From Methanoregula sp. (GTDB taxonomy: Archaea > Halobacteriota > Methanomicrobia > Methanomicrobiales > Methanospirillaceae): 9,993 nt of DNA. A model generated the notes under the pieces. It worked only from the letters and a program-made list of their open reading frames with translations. It was not told where the DNA came from and ran no database searches. The stretch spans positions 1 through 9,993 of the forward strand of contig JAQWDG010000054.1 of NCBI GenBank assembly GCA_028705545.1, given 5' to 3'. Of the stretch, positions 6,138 through 9,993 are shown in pieces; positions within the stretch are counted from its first letter, which is position 1; each line of letters starts with the position of its first letter. Both the position numbers and the translations under genes were made by a program.

Positions 6138-6230
6138 TTAGGTTCCCAGATGCAGGCGTATCCAGATTGCCATGGCTGCGATCACCAGGGCCGTGCCGGC
6201 TGCGATCATAAACATGCGGGCTTCGGTCAC
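6138..6230 (-). CDS. 30-residue single-span membrane peptide, possibly lysis-related
   Basis: The open frame starts at GTG 6230 and ends TAA. It overlaps the stop of the XkdX-like gene as GTGA, a classic coupled junction. The product MTEARMFMIAAGTALVIAAM continues AIWIRLHLGT. A hydrophobic segment of about 20 residues (6-24) is flanked by an acidic/basic N-terminus and an Arg/His C-terminus, so it looks like one transmembrane helix. In tailed phages a small hydrophobic gene often follows fibre and XkdX genes as a holin or spanin-like component. At 30 residues it would be very short for a holin. The GTGA overlap and clean hydrophobic pattern favour a real gene; function is speculative. Confidence 0.5.
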   Translation of the reverse strand: MTEARMFMIAAGTALVIAAMAIWIRLHLGT

Positions 6231-6361
6231 GATATCGCCTTTAGCGTTGCCGCTTCCTCTGCCGTGATATATCCTTTTGTCACGGCATTGTCGGTCTGCG
6301 TATCAGTGAGTCGGCCCTGTTTTCTCATGCTCTCGAAAAAGGGATACATTGCGCTGGTCAT
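6227..6361 (-). CDS. XkdX-like small phage protein, 44 aa
   Basis: The product starts MTSAMYPFFESMRKQGRLTD and ends KGYITAEEAATLKAIS. The layout (a hydrophobic/aromatic N-terminal helix, a variable middle, then a (K/E)GYIT-x-E-E-(A/Q) segment) matches the XkdX family of roughly 40-55 residue proteins coded after tail-fibre genes in many siphoviruses and PBSX-like elements. Their role is unknown. GGGGGTG lies about 6 bases before the ATG, a strong ribosome site, and the stop is coupled to the next GTG start. Its place right after the fibre module fits the family. The match is by pattern, without a search. Confidence 0.62.
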   Translation of the reverse strand: MTSAMYPFFESMRKQGRLTDTQTDNAVTKGYITAEEAATLKAIS

Positions 6362-6364
6362 CGC

Positions 6365-6619
6365 TTACACCCCCGTCAATGCAATGATCGCATCTTCCAT
6401 TGCTGCGATCCTCTCTTCTTGCGTTGGTGCCGTGCTTGCCACGGGTTCCGGGATGGTCACACGGGCGCATAGGTGCTGATCCGTGTCCACCGCCATGAAA
6501 TCCTGATACCGGCTGTTTCCCGGATCGGGAGGGATGCTCATACCATTTGGGCCTTGGATGCACTGGATATTACCAGAGGCATCCATCATTACTGTAAAAT
6601 CTGAAACTTGAAACGTCAT
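6365..6619 (-). CDS. Small fibre-module protein with C-terminal helix, 84 aa
   Basis: The N-terminal half (MTFQVSDFTVMMDASGNIQC) looks like short beta strands with a Gly/Pro-rich loop (GPNGMSIPPDPGNS, 23-36). SRYQDFMAVDTD follows. The last 20 residues, PTQEERIAAMEDAIIALTGV (65-84), form a heptad-patterned helix; small phage proteins next to fibre or XkdX genes often end in a similar EERxAAxExAIxxL helix. That suggests oligomerisation or binding to another helical protein. The start has GGAG 8 bases upstream. No known enzymatic motif is visible. It could be a fibre-assembly or fibre-tip accessory protein, but this is inference from place and shape. Confidence 0.6.
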   Translation of the reverse strand: MTFQVSDFTVMMDASGNIQCIQGPNGMSIPPDPGNSRYQDFMAVDTDQHLCARVTIPEPVASTAPTQEERIAAMEDAIIALTGV

Positions 6620-6621
6620 TA

Positions 6622-7680
6622 TTATAACTCCGCATTTAAGAACACATCACCACTGGAATTTGATGCGTATAAATATGTGGCATTTCCCGCAACCAAACCA
6701 CCACCACTGGCTGTGACGACTATTGTTGCAATTTGTGATGTAGAATAAGAGATCGAAATATTTGTGACTGGACAAGGGCCTCCCGCAGCAGAAGATAAAG
6801 CTAACGTCCCATTTTGTACTAATGAGGGACTAGATCGCATTTCGGGGATTAACTCATATATAATTACACCAATTATTGCAGATGTCACTTGACCGAACAT
6901 TAGTAACGCGCCATTTGTAAAAATCTCATTCTCCCTTTGGAAATAACGTTTGCACATTTGTTTCTCTTGCATATATGATCGGAACTCAAATTTTGTTGGC
7001 ACCGTTCCCAATTCCAACTGTAATTCCGTCTGCTCGAAGTTCTTGGTAGTGACAGCACCGCATTCAATCTTGATCTCAATTTCAATCCCGTTGCTGCAAT
7101 CGCCCATCGACAATCCTTCAAATTTTATGAACGTCCCGGGTGAACTACCCCCACTAGGGACGGATTGCGCCGCGCTATGCCCGATCTCCGTTACCGCGCT
7201 GAAATTATCCGCTGAATTGGCTTTCCGGACATAGATCGTATAGTTATGAGCGGAACCGGTATCCTGCCAAACGTAGCAGCCGAACGATGCGATCTGATTT
7301 TTGAGTTCAACCGCGTCTTTTGCCTCGATGCGGGTCCGGTGCCAGAGAACTCCTGCACCTGTGAGCGTCACTCCTGCGAAACAAAACGCATACCTGGAAT
7401 GCCCGGCAGTTGCAGTTACCGTCTGGCCCCACGTTCCCGCGCTGACTGCGGTACCGGTTGCCATGCCCTCGTGACGATCAGGGCCGTAGAGATCGCTGGC
7501 ATCCCACGTATATGCATCTTTGATGAGCGTATAGGCGGTGACGCGCTGGTTGACCCGACAATCTCCGTTAATTATAAGGTTCTTACCGGGCTGTATGGTT
7601 GTCCATGAAAGAAGTCCAGTACCGTCATTTTTCAAGATCCCCCGTGCATTAGGGATACCAATAGGAGAAACGCTTGACAT
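6622..7680 (-). CDS. Tail-fibre / receptor-binding protein, 352 aa
   Basis: Residues 1-40 hold a short N-terminal attachment segment leading to NLIINGDCRVNQR (34-46), a phrase common at the start of phage fibre carbohydrate-binding-like domains. A beta-rich domain follows to about residue 215. FEQTELQLELGTVPTKFEFR (215-234) followed by SYMQEKQMCKRYF is a well-known phage fibre motif (E-x-Q-L-E-x-G-x-x-x-T-x-F-E-x-R-x-x-x-x-E-x-x-x-C-x-R-Y), usually closing the binding domain before a tip domain. Residues 250-352 are a variable tip with several sequons (NGT 290, NIS 307, NAT 333, NSS 341). AGGTGA before the ATG supports the start. Bases 6601-7140 have 221 G/C of 540 (41%), well below neighbouring genes, so the tip half appears to be a recent acquisition. 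Likely role: host-surface recognition. Confidence 0.78.
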   Translation of the reverse strand: MSSVSPIGIPNARGILKNDGTGLLSWTTIQPGKNLIINGDCRVNQRVTAYTLIKDAYTWDASDLYGPDRHEGMATGTAVSAGTWGQTVTATAGHSRYAFCFAGVTLTGAGVLWHRTRIEAKDAVELKNQIASFGCYVWQDTGSAHNYTIYVRKANSADNFSAVTEIGHSAAQSVPSGGSSPGTFIKFEGLSMGDCSNGIEIEIKIECGAVTTKNFEQTELQLELGTVPTKFEFRSYMQEKQMCKRYFQRENEIFTNGALLMFGQVTSAIIGVIIYELIPEMRSSPSLVQNGTLALSSAAGGPCPVTNISISYSTSQIATIVVTASGGGLVAGNATYLYASNSSGDVFLNAEL

Positions 7681-7681
7681 T

Positions 7682-8488
7682 TTAGTTCACCTGTAAATTT
7701 CCTGTAAATAATTCTGCTACCCACGCCGCGTTTGTTGCTACACAGCGGAGGGAGATGCTGTCATATGCAGTATTCGACGTTACGTTTCCGGCAGTTCCCG
7801 GAGTGGTATTGACCAACCCGGTGAAGTAGATCGTTTGCCCGCTGTTCTGATTGATTACCCATCCGCCGGATCCGAATCCTGTAATTTTTACCGATTGCCC
7901 CGGGGAGGCTGATACGGGCAGTGTAAATTGAGTCCTTGTCGCGCTTGTCGGTATGTACCCGTTATTTACCGTCAGTGAGGCGGATGTTGCAGCAACGGTG
8001 TTCCAAGTACCAATATTTGACCAGAGCGTTGAGTTTACCGCTGTCAGGTTGTTCGTCTGTGTCGTGTTCACATTGTTGACGTAGGCCGTGGTCGCAAAGC
8101 TCGATAACTGGTTCTGAATTGTGTTATTGACGGCAGTTAAATTGGCCGTCTGTGAGGTATTAGAGGCATCCACATATCCCTTTGTCGCTGCATCGGCGGG
8201 GGCAACCGGCGTACTGACATTGGAGATGTTGTACCCTCCCGCATTCAGGGAGCCGGTCATTATCCGCGTTCCATTCTGGAATAGCATCGCAGAATTTGCC
8301 GCGTTTATGGACGTGAAGGCCGATGTATTCCAGTATGTCCAGTTGCTTATAAACTGTAAGTAACCGCTCTGTGTAATGCAGGTTCCATTCGGATCGTTCC
8401 AATATGCCGGGGGGCACACAGCCCCGACCTGTGCTGTGATCAGGGTCAGGACCAAAATAATCGCAAAGATACTTTTCAAACTCTTCAT
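7682..8488 (-). CDS. Secreted fibre-like protein with signal peptide and many N-glycosylation sequons, 268 aa
   Basis: The ATG at 8488 overlaps the previous stop as ATGA and is preferred over an in-frame ATG at 8503. The N-terminus MKSLKSIFAIILVLTLITAQ then VGA is a clear Sec-type signal peptide, with a likely cut near residue 23 before VCPPAYW. There is no lipobox. VSTPVAPADAATKGYVD (91-107) is a phage fibre repeat-type motif. Two contiguous 31-residue repeats fill residues 105-166. The C-terminal domain (about 185-268: GFGSGGWVINQNSGQTIYF, SISLRCVATNAAW, GNLQVN) matches a fibre-terminal beta domain seen in many phages. Fourteen N-x-S/T sequons lie at 34, 49, 54, 72, 87, 90, 110, 116, 121, 141, 147, 152, 227 and 235. 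It may be a host-surface-displayed or secreted protein rather than a normal cytoplasmically assembled fibre; the role is inferred. Confidence 0.72.
   Translation of the reverse strand: MKSLKSIFAIILVLTLITAQVGAVCPPAYWNDPNGTCITQSGYLQFISNWTYWNTSAFTSINAANSAMLFQNGTRIMTGSLNAGGYNISNVSTPVAPADAATKGYVDASNTSQTANLTAVNNTIQNQLSSFATTAYVNNVNTTQTNNLTAVNSTLWSNIGTWNTVAATSASLTVNNGYIPTSATRTQFTLPVSASPGQSVKITGFGSGGWVINQNSGQTIYFTGLVNTTPGTAGNVTSNTAYDSISLRCVATNAAWVAELFTGNLQVN
7991..8176 (-). repeat. Tandem 31-codon repeat inside the secreted fibre-like gene
   Basis: Residues 105-135 (beginning YVDASNTSQTANLTAV) and 136-166 (beginning YVNNVNTTQTNNLTAV) are exactly 31 residues each, contiguous, and identical at 15 of 31 positions by my alignment. 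Each carries three sequons at matching places. The repeat is diverged at the protein level, so it is an old duplication. Confidence 0.75.
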
Positions 8489-9042
8489 AAGAATGCCATC
8501 CAATCGATTGTCATGGGATTACCGGATGAACCGGTATTAGTTTTGATATTCACGATGAAGCTGGATTCATCGAACGATTCCAGGGAAACGAATTGCATAA
8601 ACGTCATGTACGTGTCCGCGCCTGAGGCTACCGGCTGGATCCGCACCTGTTTTGGTAGGGAGCCGGGGGCGTACGAGACCGGCACGCCATCTTCTACGTT
8701 TGTAGCCCGGCCCATCACAATGACCGGGCGCTCCGAGAATGCATCGATCACGGCCTGCCAGTCGTAGTTTGTGAAGGTCCGGGCTGCAAACGTTCCTGCA
8801 TCCCAATCCTTATCCGTTCCCTCCAAGAGGGCGAGGCCGGTGAGCGTTCCCGTACCTTTCCCGGTATACAGGAATGTTACCGCCGTATCATCAGAGGGCG
8901 AGGCGTAAAGGGCGACGGTGTTCGGCGCTGCCGGGAGAACGCTGTTATCCGTGACATGCAAGGTAGTATCTCCGATAGTATAGGGAGCGGAGAGCTCCGT
9001 CTGGGGGGAATTCGCTTTCCCGGGATAAAGCGTGTTGGTCAT
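8485..9042 (-). CDS. Tail-fibre N-terminal-domain protein, 185 aa
   Basis: The N-terminal half, LYPGKANSPQTELSAPYTIG (5-24), then HVTDNSVLPAAPNTVALY, a YTGKGTGTLTGLALLEGTD segment and a DAGTFAARTFTNYDW motif (81-95), follows the fixed order of a domain found at the start of many phage fibre proteins: SPxTxL, then VxDxSxLPxAPN, then YTGKxGxTLTGxxRGxEGT, then VAxxFTxYDHxAF. That domain probably docks fibres to the tail. The remaining 85 residues are beta-rich (PVIVMGRATNVEDG, SFIVNIKTNT) and may be a short tip or partner-binding region. The ATG is preceded by GGGGTGA overlapping the TGA of the upstream gene, which supports coupling. No membrane segment is present. Confidence 0.72.
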   Translation of the reverse strand: MTNTLYPGKANSPQTELSAPYTIGDTTLHVTDNSVLPAAPNTVALYASPSDDTAVTFLYTGKGTGTLTGLALLEGTDKDWDAGTFAARTFTNYDWQAVIDAFSERPVIVMGRATNVEDGVPVSYAPGSLPKQVRIQPVASGADTYMTFMQFVSLESFDESSFIVNIKTNTGSSGNPMTIDWMAFL

Positions 9043-9045
9043 GGA

Positions 9046-9495
9046 TCACCCCAGCGTGAATTTTAAGGTACCGATCGGGAATTTCAGCGTGTCCCCGGCC
9101 GTGATCGTTTTCGGGAGAGGGGTTGTCGGATCGGTCGGATCCATCAGCTGAGCGTAGGCAACCATATTCCCGCCGGTCGCTGCATCGGAAAGGAAAAGAT
9201 ACGTGATGGTTCCCCATGCACCAAGCGCCTGCGGGAAATCGAATTCCACGCCGTTGGTTTTCTGCGCTTTTCCGCTCACTATTGAGGCGGCCGGGAAATT
9301 CGTCACGTTATTGGTAATCGCCACACGGGCATAGTTGTACGTACCAATCGTCGGCTCTGTAATCCCGGTGCCATCGCCGGATATGGTTGTCGTTGAGAGC
9401 CCCAAATAAAGTGTAGTAACTGGGGTGTGCGCTATCGCCCCGATCTCATGATCCAGGGCCTTGAGATCCAGGTATTGTGAGAAACTTCCTGCCAT
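9046..9495 (-). CDS. Phage structural protein of the tail-fibre region, 149 aa
   Basis: The sequence starts MAGSFSQYLDLKALDHEIGA and contains TTLYLGLSTTTI, YARVAITNNVTNFPAAS, an FDFPQALGAWGTITYLFLSD segment and GGNMVAYAQL, then a final GDTLKFPIGTLKFTLG. This succession (Y-x-R-x-x-x-x-N, F-P-x-A-x-x-x-W-G-T, x-D-A-x-x-G-G-N, G-D-T-x-x-F) matches a widespread beta-sandwich protein of siphovirus and myovirus fibre/baseplate loci with no known enzymatic role. Its start codon overlaps the preceding stop (TAATG), with GGTGGTG upstream. It is probably a fibre- or tail-associated virion component. The motif order is seen; the exact role is not known to me. Confidence 0.7.
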   Translation of the reverse strand: MAGSFSQYLDLKALDHEIGAIAHTPVTTLYLGLSTTTISGDGTGITEPTIGTYNYARVAITNNVTNFPAASIVSGKAQKTNGVEFDFPQALGAWGTITYLFLSDAATGGNMVAYAQLMDPTDPTTPLPKTITAGDTLKFPIGTLKFTLG

Positions 9496-9785
9496 TAGTG
9501 ATACACCACCGAGAACCGGTCGAATATTACTGTTGCACCATCTGCCAGAGTGCCGGAAAATTCATAAATAAAGTCTCCAATTGCCGAGGTTACCCAATCA
9601 TAATGGTAAACTCCGAGACCCTCCCGGGTTAGGTCTGACAGGGTTTTGGTAATGACTGCTGTACCGGTACTATCGTACACCTTCAGGGTCATTGCCGAAG
9701 GATCGACCAGAGTACCGGAAAAGTCCTTGAAGGTCGCCTTAAGGCGTACCTCATCACCTTTGACAAATTCCTGCCCGACGGTCAT
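9495..9785 (-). CDS. Small Ig-like / beta-sandwich virion protein, 96 aa
   Basis: The motif order GDEVRLKATFKD (10-21), LVDPSAMTLKVYDSTGT (26-42), GVYHYDW (58-64), GDFIYEFSGTL (70-80) and a final FDRFSVVYH is that of a small Ig-like beta-sandwich protein common in phage tail and baseplate-fibre loci (GDxVxLxATFxDxxGxxVDPxxVxVxVYDPxGT, then GxYxYxW, then GxYxYxFxG). It is probably a structural module of the tail. The start overlaps the end of the preceding gene as ATGA, with GAGGT 8-9 bases upstream. It has no signal peptide, cysteine or membrane segment. Confidence 0.68.
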   Translation of the reverse strand: MTVGQEFVKGDEVRLKATFKDFSGTLVDPSAMTLKVYDSTGTAVITKTLSDLTREGLGVYHYDWVTSAIGDFIYEFSGTLADGATVIFDRFSVVYH

Positions 9786-9993
9786 ATGGCTTCAACCTCA
9801 CTGTTCCGCAGAGTCACGGAGAGAGAGCTGGCCCGGGCGCTGACTGCAAGGCCGGAAGCCCGTGCCCCCACTGTAGGTTTGCAGATCAGAATCCCATCAT
9901 AAATATGTGCCGTGGGCGTGGCAATGAGGGCAATGGTGGCGGCGATCGTGTCTGCTTGCCAATCAATGTCACGTTCGGCAGCGGGGATTAGCG
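9782..9993 (-). CDS. 3' fragment of an upstream gene, cut by the window edge
   Basis: One minus-strand frame (reading from 9991) stays open for 69 codons to TGA at 9784-9782; the other two frames stop within the first few codons. The visible product includes LIPAAERDIDWQADTIAATI and GARASGLAVSARASSLSVTL, and ends RNSEVEAI. It has short beta-prone stretches and an alanine/serine-rich section, with no motif I recognise. The stop overlaps the start of the 96-residue gene (ATGA), so it belongs to the same operon. By position it could be a tail, baseplate or fibre component. Confidence 0.6.
   Translation of the reverse strand, partial: LIPAAERDIDWQADTIAATIALIATPTAHIYDGILICKPTVGARASGLAVSARASSLSVTLRNSEVEAI

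Noticed and set aside
6622..7680. Possible diversity-generating retroelement variable region in the receptor-binding gene
   Set aside because: I see no template repeat elsewhere in the window, no reverse transcriptase and no C-type-lectin-like ending; the composition shift is better explained by domain exchange.
7750..7775. Lipoprotein reading of the secreted fibre-like protein (Cys25 near the signal peptide end)
   Set aside because: Residues before the cysteine are GAV, not a lipobox with Gly/Ala/Ser just before Cys; a normal signal-peptidase cut is more likely. The base range given is only a placeholder within that gene; the residue itself is coded near 8414-8416.
8489..8503. Longer start (ATG at 8503) for the secreted fibre-like protein
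   Set aside because: It adds MDGIL before the signal peptide; ATG 8488 gives the basic-then-hydrophobic signal peptide layout and the ATGA overlap.
1..9993. CRISPR arrays, tRNA or rRNA genes, insertion sequences and attachment sites
   Set aside because: I found no regularly spaced direct repeats, no tRNA-like cloverleaf, no transposase and no integrase-linked repeat; the window is filled by virion genes.

Overview
The window is a densely packed stretch of virion-morphogenesis genes from a tailed virus or provirus (Caudoviricetes-type, HK97-fold capsid). Every gene I can support lies on the minus strand, so transcription runs from high to low coordinates. Gaps between genes are a few bases at most, except for two of about 40 bases, and many stop and start codons overlap. 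The host is most likely an archaeon, and a methanogen of the Methanomicrobia is my best guess. This rests on an archaeal-type TATA box followed by a start without a ribosome-binding site, a T-tract just upstream of it, strong GAGGTGA-type ribosome-binding sites, and an exported fibre-like protein crowded with N-glycosylation sequons. It is an inference: no host-defining gene is present.

In transcription order, 9993 to about 6620 holds the tail-fibre / host-recognition module. It contains the 3' end of an unrecognised gene, a 96-residue beta-rich protein, a 149-residue structural protein, a 185-residue fibre N-terminal-domain protein, a 268-residue fibre-like protein with a Sec-type signal peptide, and a 352-residue receptor-binding-type fibre protein whose 3' half is AT-rich. 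From 6619 to 5756 come small genes: an 84-residue protein with a helical tail, a 44-residue XkdX-like protein, a 30-residue single-membrane-span peptide and a 111-residue probable virion protein.

From 5756 to 1 is the head module: an SPP1 gp7 / Mu gpF-type minor head protein, a prohead protease fused to a scaffold (with a probable internal start giving free scaffold), the major capsid protein, two small probable capsid-surface proteins, a 115-residue protein of unknown role, a gp6-like head-tail connector, and the first codons of the next gene. A TATA box between the minor head protein and the protease suggests that the protease-scaffold-capsid block has its own promoter. Terminase, portal, tail tube, tape measure, lysis enzymes and integrase are not in the window.

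The most notable points are a fibre-like protein made for export and glycosylation, a lambda Nu3-like nested scaffold with its own ribosome-binding site, an internal promoter for the capsid block, fibre genes placed upstream of head genes, and two very small genes between fibre and head modules. No stretch longer than 50 bases lacks a gene.
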